A stretch of 64,000 nucleotides of DNA from contig JAIOZM010000005.1 of assembly GCA_021740585.1 (NCBI GenBank), positions 17,380 through 81,379 on the forward strand. Reading direction: 5' to 3'. Below are positions 54,699-62,072 of the stretch, piece after piece. The stretch is from Bacteroidales bacterium. Lineage in GTDB: Bacteria; Bacteroidota; Bacteroidia; Bacteroidales; GCA-2748055. The notes below the pieces were generated by a model. It saw nothing but the letters and a program-made list of their open reading frames with translations. It was not told the DNA's origin and searched no databases. A program made the translations under genes and the position numbers. The first letter of the stretch is position 1. Each line of letters starts with the position of its first letter.

Positions 54699-55853
54699 CT
54701 ACCTCTTCGCTACCTTTAAATTGTAGTTTTTATCATTTAAAACATAGGAAATGAAGTATAGTCCGGTCGGAAGCTTATCTAAGTCTTCAAGTTTAATGAC
54801 CTGATCAGCATTCGGGAAAGTATTTGTTTTTATAAGTGCGCCATGGCTATTATAAAATCTTACAAGTAAATCCTGATTTGGAACCTCACCAAGATCAATA
54901 CTTACCTCATTTACGCAAGGATTTGGGTAGCATACAGGATTTTTGAAATCATTTGACGGTTGAATTGATACCGGAGGGGACTGGTATACTCTCACATAAT
55001 CAAGGACCATTGCACTTTCGGTAAAATTAGCAGATATTGAGGGTAGAATGGCTACGTTCAGCAGTAAATACTGATCAAGATCAAAAGGCCAGGTATTATC
55101 GTCTTTCACAGCCGGACTATAAGTAAAATGAACCTTATCGTCAACACTAAATACGAGACTTTCGGGAGACCAGACAAGTTTATAAATATGGAATGCTGTG
55201 GAAGCATCGGGAATGCTTTGTCCGCCTACATTAATGGTTCCACCATAGCTCGATGGAGTGTGAGTAGCGCTCGACACATAGTTTTGGTTCGTACCCCAAT
55301 GTTCCATGATATCAATTTCACCACATGCGGGCCAGGAAGTAGTCCCAAAACCCTCGGTGTACCAATATCCGCCATTTTCCTTTACATTTTTACCGAGCGT
55401 CCATAAAGCCGGCCAGGTTCCGACTCCTGTTGCGAGTTTTGCTCTGAATTCAACTTTCCCATAAGTAAAAGCAAATTTGGAATTCAATCTGGCAGAGGTA
55501 TATTGTTTGGTTACATTCTGGTCGGTAAATTCTTCTTTTTTTGCAACAATAAACATGTATCCGGTATCAACGAATGAATTCACTTCACGATTGGTATAAT
55601 GCTGAATTTCATTATTATACCAACTATATCCATTTGGAAGCTTGGTTTGATGAAACCATTTACTGTCATCTAAAGCTCCATCAACATCAAATTCATCCGA
55701 CCAAACCAGATAGGTATAATCTGCTTCAGAAGTTGTTGTCTCTGAAGGATTTAGGAGAACTGCATTATTTGAATATTGCGCCTGTAAAAACTTGCCGCCA
55801 AAAAGAATTAGTGCAATTATCATTGGCAAGATTCGCAAATTTGATTTTTCCAT
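54699..55853 (-). CDS. GH16 laminarinase-type glucanase with T9SS tail
   Basis: The 384-residue protein has a signal peptide (1-26), a GH16 jelly roll (about 45-290) and a T9SS domain (CYPNPCVNEVSIDLGE to NLKVAKR). The catalytic motif is GEIDIMEHWG (Glu179, Asp181, Glu184). LVWSDEFDVDGALDDSKW and YNNEIQHYTNREVNSFV are typical of the laminarinase group of GH16. It hydrolyses internal beta-1,3-glucan bonds at the cell surface. It lies upstream of the small winged-helix gene but with its own promoter region. Confidence 0.92.
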   Translation of the reverse strand: MEKSNLRILPMIIALILFGGKFLQAQYSNNAVLLNPSETTTSEADYTYLVWSDEFDVDGALDDSKWFHQTKLPNGYSWYNNEIQHYTNREVNSFVDTGYMFIVAKKEEFTDQNVTKQYTSARLNSKFAFTYGKVEFRAKLATGVGTWPALWTLGKNVKENGGYWYTEGFGTTSWPACGEIDIMEHWGTNQNYVSSATHTPSSYGGTINVGGQSIPDASTAFHIYKLVWSPESLVFSVDDKVHFTYSPAVKDDNTWPFDLDQYLLLNVAILPSISANFTESAMVLDYVRVYQSPPVSIQPSNDFKNPVCYPNPCVNEVSIDLGEVPNQDLLVRFYNSHGALIKTNTFPNADQVIKLEDLDKLPTGLYFISYVLNDKNYNLKVAKR

Positions 55854-56203
55854 CGGGTAAATTTTAAAAGTGATTAAAAATATTTCTCAGCAATTCTTGA
55901 TAGCTTAATCTTTTGAGAATTGACAGGAATCAAGACCGCGTGCAATATACAACCTAATGGTTTGTGAATCAAATAGCGGAGAGTAAAATTTTTTATGGGA
56001 TGTGTTTTCGTCCTTATTTGTCATTTCCGAAGCTGTAATTACATAGTTTAGTTTCTGAAGGAGTGAAATTGTTTCTATGAAAGTTATTTCTATAATTGTA
56101 ATGTCTAAAAATTTTCCTAATATCGATTTCTGCTACAATAGGAAAAGTAAGATCAATGCCATCATTCTTATTTATTTTTTAGGATTGAATTTTTGTAATG
56201 AGA
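55854..56203. other. Intergenic stretch, nothing recognised
   Basis: About 350 bp between two minus-strand genes. AT-rich, no gene, RNA or strong hairpin was seen. It carries the promoter of the GH16 gene. Confidence 0.45.
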
Positions 56204-57070
56204 TTATTTTTTTACAGGCAAGGGTTCCAGTTTGTTATATACTAACAATGAAAAAATTTGCTGGTAATTACCAGAACCATTTTCATAGGTATATTCTGTA
56301 ATCTCTTTTTCAGCTTGTCCGATATATGTTTTTTCCACCCTTATCAGGTTCCCATGAAGATCGTATATGTAATCTGAGGAAATTGATTTATCCCAACTAT
56401 CCATATTTTTATAATAATGGGTGATATTTGAAATCGCACTATCTGTAAAAATGAAGGTGTTTTTTTCCATTACAAACCATCCCTGATCCGGTGTTTCAAT
56501 ATATTCGACAATTTCTTTCAGCTTATTGTTTTCATAATAATACTCGGATTTCGCGCCATTTTGATATCCCGGACTTTCTTTGAGCACCTGAATTAATTTC
56601 CCTTCCTCATAAGAATAGTTTGCAATTTCAAAAATAATTCCAATTTCAATATAAGCGCTATCTACTATTTTATTAATTGTTCCGTCAGAATTGTAATAGA
56701 AAAGTTCCCATAACCCCGTATTGTGATAAATATTTTTCACCTTTGAATCTGAGTATGAAATCTCCAGCGTTTTTTGGTATGTGCCCGCCTGATCGTATAT
56801 TCTGGTTTCTGATACGATAATTTTGTTTTCTTCCGGATAGCTTATTAATGTTTCTTCCGACCAACCATCGCCGCTTAGAAATTTTCTGATAAGCTTATCA
56901 CCATTGTATTCATAGCTTGCGGAGGAAGTCTGTTGTTGTCCGGTTAAAATTTTTTCAGAAGATAGCCTGTAGAAGGAGTTTGAAGGTTTCTCTTCATCTT
57001 TTTTGCATGCTGATATCACCATCAAAAATGCAAATACAGCTGCTAATAATTTTATATTTATTCTTTTCAT
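56204..57070 (-). CDS. YD-repeat-like lipoprotein
   Basis: The 288-residue protein has a lipobox (MVISAC, Cys22) and then many short beta hairpins of the type YEYNGDKLIRKFL, YYNSDGTINKIVD, YSYEEGKLIQVLK, YYYENNKLKEIVE and YIYDLHGNLIRVE. These resemble Rhs/YD repeats shortened to about 22 to 30 residues. It probably lies on the outer membrane. Function is unknown and no partner is evident. Confidence 0.75.
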   Translation of the reverse strand: MKRINIKLLAAVFAFLMVISACKKDEEKPSNSFYRLSSEKILTGQQQTSSASYEYNGDKLIRKFLSGDGWSEETLISYPEENKIIVSETRIYDQAGTYQKTLEISYSDSKVKNIYHNTGLWELFYYNSDGTINKIVDSAYIEIGIIFEIANYSYEEGKLIQVLKESPGYQNGAKSEYYYENNKLKEIVEYIETPDQGWFVMEKNTFIFTDSAISNITHYYKNMDSWDKSISSDYIYDLHGNLIRVEKTYIGQAEKEITEYTYENGSGNYQQIFSLLVYNKLEPLPVKK

Positions 57071-57505
57071 AGTGAATAAATTAAAATGAGTACTTATTGC
57101 AAAACCGATAAACCAAAGTTAAGGCATTTTTTGATGTTAAATACAAGGATATTCTTATTTCTTCATCGAAATACAGACTCATTTATTTAACTAATTCGCT
57201 TTTTAAATCATTAAAGATTTTCTAAATATGTATGGGTTTAAATACTTCATTTATGAGAAAGAGCAATTTGGACAAAAAAAAATAAAATTATGTTAATGCG
57301 CAGAAGATGAGTGAAATAAGCATTTGAAATTATTGTTCTCCCCCCAGATTTAATATTAATTTAAACCAAAAATATTTACGAAAAAGTTAATCTTTTTTAG
57401 CATTTTTTCTATTCTGCCAATTGGAACTGCCTGTGGATTCATTTATGAAAATGAAAATCCATTCCCAAAACGGAACGCATTTTATATAGGCTTATTTTGA
57501 AATAG
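57071..57505. other. Intergenic stretch, possibly decayed 5' end of the next pseudogene
   Basis: About 435 bp. The right part (from about 57400) has short stretches such as ATTGGAACTGCCTGTGG that may be the eroded front of the outer-membrane protein remnant downstream, but frames are broken. Nothing else is recognised. Confidence 0.35.
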
Positions 57506-57883
57506 TTTTATTATCCTCATATATCTTATGACAGAATATTGTATGCTGAAGAAAAATTTCAATGGATTGCAGGAAGCGGATTCTGGGTTGGTGGAGGTAA
57601 TTATGATAAAAGCAAGGATCTGATCTTGTCGCCACAGTTAAGTATTTTACCCGGCAGGAAGCATCATTTTGAAGCAGGTCTTGGTTACTCCCTTGCATGA
57701 TATGATTTTTTAAATTATCAAAATAGTTCGGATTATGCAGTTTTAATGCGACTCGGATACAGATATCAGAAACCGGATGGAGGATTACTCTTACGAGCCG
57801 GATTTACACCATCCTTGAGAAACAGCATTTTTAGCGCCCAAATTTTTCCATGGGGTGGTGTATCTATCGGATGGTCTTTTTGA
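57506..57883 (+). pseudogene. Remnant of an outer-membrane beta-barrel gene
   Basis: In one frame the text reads HISYDRILYAEEKFQWIAGS, then GYSLA, a TGA stop at 57698-57700, and on without shift to YDFLNYQNSSDYAVLMRLGYR and the ending FPWGGVSIGWSF-stop. The final-strand aromatic and the LGYRYQKPDGGLLLRAGF block are typical of a Bacteroidota outer-membrane family. The 5' end is missing and there is no valid start. It is a pseudogene. Confidence 0.8.
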
Positions 57884-57904
57884 TTTTGTCTCTGAGGTCT
57901 GGGC

Positions 57905-58016
57905 AATCACCATCCTTCGGCAGGCTCAGGAACCATCCTTCGACCCTTCGACAAGCTCAGGGACCTCAGGCTCAGGAACCATCCTTCGGCAGGCTCAGGA
58001 ACCGCCACACCACCAC
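57905..58016. repeat. Dispersed CTTCGACAAGCTCAGG repeat cluster
   Basis: Several tandem units: CATCCTTCGGCAGGCTCAGG (twice) and CCCTTCGACAAGCTCAGGGA, then CTCAGGCTCAGGAACC, ending in CCGCCACACCACCACGC. It abuts the stop of the second GH16 gene and is the largest copy of the family in the window. Confidence 0.75.
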
Positions 58017-58017
58017 G

Positions 58018-58875
58018 CTACTTCCTAAACTCATGCTTCACCCAATCCACTTCCATAACCCATTCTCCGGTCATAGGCGTGTCGGTAATCTTAGCATAGT
58101 TTAAAATGGCGAACATTGGTTCGGGGTAGTTATCTCCCAGTCCAACATTACGGTAAACTTCTGTTCCATCAACGCGATAAACAAGGTCGCTGGCTTCCCA
58201 TTCAACAGAATATTCGTGAAAGTCATTTAAGCTCGCTTGTATACCTGTACGAGTACTCCACCAGTCGCCTTCGCCACATCCGCCTAAGTTTTTGATGGCA
58301 CCGGCTGTAAAATGATCATCCTCTCCGTCGCCATGATGCTCAAAAATGTCAATTTCGCCTGATCCTGTAGTTGGCCAACATACAGTTTCATCGGGTTCCT
58401 GAACCGGCGGCTCATTATTTTGTGCCCCCAGAATCCACCATGCAGGAAACATACTTGGTTCTCCATTTCCCCAGAGTTTTAAGCGGGCCGTCCATTTTCC
58501 CTTAATAAATTCCTGTCTGTTCTTTGAGCAAATACGGCCTGCAACATACTCGGTATCTGTATGCTGAACTCCGTGTTTGTCCATATTATCGCACGGACAT
58601 TTCTCACCGATATTGATTACTTTAATTTTTATAGAACCATCGCTCACCTCTCTCGTTCCGTACTTATTATCGGGGACATAACACTGTAATTCATTGTTTA
58701 CCCAGATCATCTGGTCCTGCCAGTTTTCGGGATTGAAGCTGTTGAAGTCATCGAAGAAATCCGTTTCCCATGCATCCACTTCAGTTGGGGCACTGGTATA
58801 TACTGTATCTCCATCAGAATTAGTCATAGCCAAAAGCAGGAAGGATATTAGTACAAAAGTTAAAATTTGTTTCAT
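58018..58875 (-). CDS. GH16 beta-glucanase without T9SS tail
   Basis: The 285-residue protein has a signal-like start (1-20) and a GH16 domain. The catalytic motif is GEIDIFEHHGD (Glu174, Asp176, Glu179). FFDDFNSFNPENW, VNNELQCYVPDN and FPAWWILG are family segments. There are Cys pairs (CPCDN; CWP), unusual for the family. It ends right after the jelly roll (VDWVKHEFRK), so it is probably periplasmic or freely secreted by another route. It would cut beta-1,3- or mixed-linkage glucan, complementing the T9SS paralogue at 54.7 kb. Confidence 0.9.
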   Translation of the reverse strand: MKQILTFVLISFLLLAMTNSDGDTVYTSAPTEVDAWETDFFDDFNSFNPENWQDQMIWVNNELQCYVPDNKYGTREVSDGSIKIKVINIGEKCPCDNMDKHGVQHTDTEYVAGRICSKNRQEFIKGKWTARLKLWGNGEPSMFPAWWILGAQNNEPPVQEPDETVCWPTTGSGEIDIFEHHGDGEDDHFTAGAIKNLGGCGEGDWWSTRTGIQASLNDFHEYSVEWEASDLVYRVDGTEVYRNVGLGDNYPEPMFAILNYAKITDTPMTGEWVMEVDWVKHEFRK

Positions 58876-58944
58876 ATTTACTAAGATTATAATTAATAAC
58901 CCGGTTTAAAATATAAATAATTGTTATAAAAGGGCTTGAATCTG

Positions 58945-59472
58945 TTAAAACTCAAAATCAGATTTTAATTTGGAAATCCAATTTTCTAACCTTTCAGAAG
59001 TTTGGTCGTATTCATTTTCTTCATCGATAGGTAAACCATAGAATAATCCATCCTCATTTAATGCTTCTGAATCATTAAAAGTGTAACCTTCAGCATCAAC
59101 AAAGCCATATATATTTGCATTTTTATTTGCAATTTTCTTATGAAGATGTGCTATTCCGTCAGCAAAGTGTTCAGGATATAAAACACTGTTTCCGAGTCCG
59201 ACTATAGCCACTTTTTTACCCTCAAAACTAATTTCTTCAATCTTCCTGAAAAATTCCTGCCATTCATCGACATAAATTTCATTTGTCCAATGATCTGCTC
59301 CAACCGTGGAACACACAAATATAATCTGACTATATTTATGTAAATCTTCTTTTACCATATCTTTAGCAGGAATTATATCAACTTTCTCATTTCCAATCAC
59401 TTCTCCAAGTTGTATTGTTACTCTGTTTACGTTTCCGCCTTCAGGACTGAAAAATAGTGCAGTTTTATTCAT
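58945..59472 (-). CDS. Flavodoxin
   Basis: About 175 residues from MNKTALFFSPEGGNVNRV; the 30 residues before that have no family match. The FMN phosphate-binding segment is SPEGGNVNRVTIQLGE, the 90s loop is CSTVGADHWTN, and AIVGLGNSVLYPEHFADGIAHLHKK, EGYTFNDSEAL and FYGLPIDEENE are typical of long-chain flavodoxins. It transfers single electrons in the cytoplasm and often replaces ferredoxin under iron shortage. It is monocistronic. Confidence 0.92.
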   Translation of the reverse strand: MNKTALFFSPEGGNVNRVTIQLGEVIGNEKVDIIPAKDMVKEDLHKYSQIIFVCSTVGADHWTNEIYVDEWQEFFRKIEEISFEGKKVAIVGLGNSVLYPEHFADGIAHLHKKIANKNANIYGFVDAEGYTFNDSEALNEDGLFYGLPIDEENEYDQTSERLENWISKLKSDFEF

Positions 59473-59753
59473 AGTGTTAGAATTAGACGAATTATTTAAA
59501 TAGTTGATATTTATATTGATATGGGCTCTTATATCATAGGTCAATAAGCCTTTCGATTTCAAAAATAGCTATTTTTCGGCATTTAAAAAATAGTGTTTGA
59601 AGTTAAAAAGGGATATTATTGGATCACAAAGATTTCTATAATATTCAATATTGGGACGTGAGGATTCAATCCATTTAATAACACCCTCCCCTGCAACCGT
59701 TCCTATCTCCAATTTATTCCTCTACAAATTGTCTAAACCAGGATTAGGCAGAT

Positions 59754-60152
59754 TTATGGATTAACAGGATTGGATTTTGAATTAAACAATCGTCTGAATT
59801 CAAGACTCTTACTCCCAAAATTAATTAGTAGCCCTACTTCTATATTATAAGCTTCGAGGTAATTTTTTGCCTGAGCCAGATGCACGTCTTCCAGTTTGAT
59901 AACAGCTTTGATTTCAACAGATATTAAGTCATTTATGAGAAAATCAACCCGACGAGTACCTATATGATTTCCCCGATAGTGAATAGGCATTTCAAATTCT
60001 CTCTTGAAGTCAATATTACTATGGATGAACTCAATTTTCAGCGCTCGTTGGTAAATAACTTCCTGGAATCCATTTCCTAGTGATTTATGCACCTCCATTG
60101 CGGCTCCAATTATTTTTCCTGTTGTCTCCTTGAACTTAAAATTATCTGTCAT
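59754..60152 (-). CDS. GxxExxY family protein
   Basis: The 132-residue protein has the family opening GKIIGAAMEVHKSLGNGFQEVIYQRAL, the nuclease-like strands REFEMPIHYRGNHIGTRRVDFLIND and SVEIKAVIKLEDVHLAQAKNYLEAYNIEVGLLINFGSKSLEFRR. The fold is PD-(D/E)xK-like, but activity is not established for the family. It is stand-alone. It is often found near mobile or rearranged regions, and dispersed repeats are nearby here. Confidence 0.9.
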   Translation of the reverse strand: MTDNFKFKETTGKIIGAAMEVHKSLGNGFQEVIYQRALKIEFIHSNIDFKREFEMPIHYRGNHIGTRRVDFLINDLISVEIKAVIKLEDVHLAQAKNYLEAYNIEVGLLINFGSKSLEFRRLFNSKSNPVNP

Positions 60153-60567
60153 ACTTAGGGTTTAGCTGATGAATTGGTTAGTGAGAGTTATATCCTTCTT
60201 TACTATTAATATGAAAAACCCTAAATAATCGCAGTTAATTTTATTGTTTTTTTAAGAAAACTCAATAATTTCAGAATCTGTACAATCCTTTAATCAGATT
60301 AATCCCGGTTAAGACAGTTTCCCTTACTTCTAATTTTACGTTTCCTAAGGTGTACTTGCATGGTAGTAACTTTAGGATAAAATTAAGGGACAAGTGACAA
60401 CTATCGAAGGAATATGAGGTATATCTTAGTGATAAGGGTAGTTTCTAATCTGTTGATATAATAAAGAATACATGAAGAATATTTGGCTATAATATAAATA
60501 TTATTTATATTTGCATCAACAATGTCCTCCACGCCTCTGAATCAAGCGCATCTGGAGGGCTTCTTGT
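60153..60567. other. Intergenic stretch, nothing recognised
   Basis: About 415 bp between the GxxExxY gene and the small ORF at 60568. AT-rich, with no coding-like ORF. Near 60527-60561 there is CCTCCACGCCTCTG followed later by CATCTGGAGGG, a weak inverted match. Confidence 0.4.
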
Positions 60568-60687
60568 TTATATACCTTCCATATTCCATATCTCATCGGC
60601 TTTATAATTAGATGGGAATCCCATAGACGTTTCATCTATATCATATTCTGATATAAGCTTTATGAATTCAGTCTTAAAATAATTCAT
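60568..60687 (-). CDS. Possible 39-aa ORF, function unknown
   Basis: On the minus strand an ATG at 60687 opens a 39-residue frame that starts MNYFKTEFIKLISEYDIDE and ends ADEIWNMEGI. The amino-acid content is protein-like (charged helix and a Trp), but there is no homology I can name. It may be a fragment of a larger lost gene. Low confidence. Confidence 0.35.
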   Translation of the reverse strand: MNYFKTEFIKLISEYDIDETSMGFPSNYKADEIWNMEGI

Positions 60688-60744
60688 AATTAGGAATGTG
60701 GAATAAGTGATAGATAAAAAAAATTTAAGTGACAAACAAGGTAC

Positions 60745-60776
60745 AAAAAAAAGGCCTATGAAAAAATCATAGAACC
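60745..60776 (-). terminator. Candidate Rho-independent terminator
   Basis: GGCCTATGA and TCATAGAACC pair with one mismatch/bulge around an AAAAA loop. On the minus strand eight T follow. It lies downstream of the 60957-61457 gene and could end its transcript. Confidence 0.6.
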
Positions 60777-60813
60777 TATTTACTTTTTAACGAGTTTTAA
60801 ATCTTAATTCAAA

Positions 60814-60955
60814 CCTACTCCACCCACAAGCCCCCATCATGTTACTCCCTGTGGTCGTGTGCTCGTCGTACCTCCTCGGTTCTCCACCTTCGCCAAACCA
60901 TTTCCGGTAAGCCCCTTAATAGCTTTATCCCACTTTTTGTTGCTTATACCCAACC
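60814..60955 (-). pseudogene. Truncated copy of the winged-helix tail of 61507-61782
   Basis: The minus strand encodes LGISNKKWDKAIKGLTGNGLAKV, nearly the same as TGLSNKKWDKAIKGLTGNGLAKV in the complete gene. After KV the copy changes: about 45 bp of unrelated sequence (around 60841-60885) separates it from the conserved CCACCCACAAGCCCCCATC end. So the copy is disrupted by an insertion or replacement and has no start codon. Confidence 0.8.
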
Positions 60956-60956
60956 C

Positions 60957-61457
60957 CTAAAAACCAAACCCCACATGAAAGCCGGCGCCAATGTGGTATT
61001 CTTCAAATGTTGTGGCAAATTCAAGAGCAGGTCCGATATGGAAAGATCCGATTTCAAACTCATAGACTATTTCAGAATGAAGTGCAAAGTTGTATTCTGC
61101 ATTCTCTTCGTTTGGGAAGAGGACTCCCGGAGAAACTGTTACCATTAATGGAGAAATGGGTCTGTAACTTCCAATTATTCCCAGGGTTCGGTGTTTGTGT
61201 TCATCATAGATTTGCTCATAACCTAGTCCATAGCCGAATTTTGAATGTTCTATCGCTCGCAGTAAGTGAATATGAAGGCCATAAGCATATTTCTGCTCCC
61301 CGGCAAGATAACTAAGCGAATTGCCGATGCCTATCTCATTCATTGGATGTTCATGGTCATCATGGTCATCATGATCATCATGAGATTGGGCTGTAAGATT
61401 ATTTGAAAAGATAATTAGTGAGATTATCAATACGATGTTTCCGATTAAATTATTCAT
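60957..61457 (-). CDS. His/Asp-rich secreted beta-barrel-like protein
   Basis: The 166-residue protein has a signal peptide (1-23) and a metal-binding-like run of HDD units (SHDDHDDHDDHEH) at the mature N-terminus. The rest looks like strands of a small outer-membrane barrel: YAYGLHIHLLRAIEHSKFGYGLGYEQIYDEHKHRTLGIIGSYR and the end HIGAGFHVGFGF. This type occurs in Bacteroidota, sometimes by metal-related genes, and its role is unknown. Metal binding by the HDD run is inference. Confidence 0.75.
   Translation of the reverse strand: MNNLIGNIVLIISLIIFSNNLTAQSHDDHDDHDDHEHPMNEIGIGNSLSYLAGEQKYAYGLHIHLLRAIEHSKFGYGLGYEQIYDEHKHRTLGIIGSYRPISPLMVTVSPGVLFPNEENAEYNFALHSEIVYEFEIGSFHIGPALEFATTFEEYHIGAGFHVGFGF
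61347..61382. repeat. 9-bp tandem repeat coding for HDD
   Basis: The unit (T)CATCATGG/A repeats about four times (TCATGGTCATCATGGTCATC, then ATGATCATC), giving the His-Asp-Asp run of the minus-strand gene. Such 9-bp arrays can change copy number by slippage without shifting frame. Confidence 0.8.
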
Positions 61458-61477
61458 TTATTTTTATTTTGAAATCC

Positions 61478-61498
61478 ATCCTGAAACAAGTTCAGGAT
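61478..61498. repeat. Small dispersed palindrome ATCCTGAA-ACAAG-TTCAGGAT
   Basis: Arms of 8 bp flank a 5-nt centre. This sequence (in the form TCCTGAACTTGTTTCAGGA) is known as a widespread dispersed hairpin in many bacterial genomes. It lies between two minus-strand genes and might also influence their transcripts. Confidence 0.65.
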
Positions 61499-61506
61499 GA
61501 CATTGT

Positions 61507-61782
61507 TCACCCTACCAACTCAACCCACAAACCCCCATCGTCCTTCACCACCTTCGCCAATCCATTCCCGGTAAGCCCTTTAATAGCCTTATCCCACTTC
61601 TTATTACTAAGTCCGGTTTGACCCTTTAACTCGTTCAGGTCCACAGGCGACTTCTCTTTCAGAAGATTCAGCACCATGGTCTCATCATCAATAATCTCCT
61701 CATCCTCCGAAGCTTTTTCCTCCGAAGCCTCGGCGTAGGAGGGCTCAACCTCATGCTGCTGCCCTACAGCCTCCGGCTTCAT
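61507..61782 (-). CDS. Winged-helix protein with acidic linker
   Basis: From the Met in MKPEAVGQQHEVEPSYAEAS the product is about 91 residues. It is acidic at first (SEEKASEDEEIIDDET), then has a winged helix: VLNLLKEKSPVDLNELKGQTGLSNKKWDKAIKGLTGNGLAKVVKDDGGLWVELVG. The longer 122-residue reading starts in poor sequence, and no good ribosome binding site is visible at either start, so it may be the tail of a larger, partly lost gene. It is related to the 58-aa protein at 54.4 kb and to the broken copy at 60.8 kb. Confidence 0.65.
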   Translation of the reverse strand: MKPEAVGQQHEVEPSYAEASEEKASEDEEIIDDETMVLNLLKEKSPVDLNELKGQTGLSNKKWDKAIKGLTGNGLAKVVKDDGGLWVELVG

Positions 61783-61925
61783 CTGCGGGAAACATCCGAG
61801 TGGCCTTTGGTAATACAAATATAGTGAATGATTTGGAATAGTGTTGGAATATGGACTGAGACAAACTTGGAACAAAGAGATACAATAATGTCAACCAACT
61901 CTTCAATTAGTAATGTATATTTTCA

Positions 61926-61972
61926 CCTGCTTTGGGAGCAGGGGGACGCAGGTTCGAATCCTGCCACCCCGA
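61926..61972 (+). tRNA. 3' half of tRNA-Pro(TGG), partial
   Basis: The sequence has an intact anticodon arm CCTGC-TTTGGGA-GCAGG (anticodon TGG), variable loop, T arm GCAGG-TTCGAAT-CCTGC, and acceptor 3' strand CACCCCG plus discriminator A. The 5' half (a CGGGGTG acceptor strand and D arm) is absent: nothing in the 50 bp upstream can pair. It is a tRNA remnant of the type left at the far end of an element that integrated into a tRNA gene. Confidence 0.85.
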
Positions 61973-61984
61973 CAAAAGAAAACC

Positions 61985-62020
61985 AAGGAGTTAGATTATA
62001 GACATCTAGCTCCTTTTTTT
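61985..62020 (+). terminator. Rho-independent terminator after the tRNA-Pro remnant
   Basis: AAGGAGTTAGAT and ATCTAGCTCCTT form a 12-bp stem with one G-U pair, and a T-run follows (TTTTTTT). It suits the end of a former tRNA-Pro transcript, supporting the view that sequence to the right is original chromosome. Confidence 0.85.
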
Positions 62021-62072
62021 ATTGGGTTGAATTAGGGTTGAATATTCCTGTTTGATGAGTAAGATTTACCAC

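Noticed and set aside
57905..58016. CRISPR array
   Set aside because: The repeated units are short, variable and without regular spacers, and no cas gene is near.
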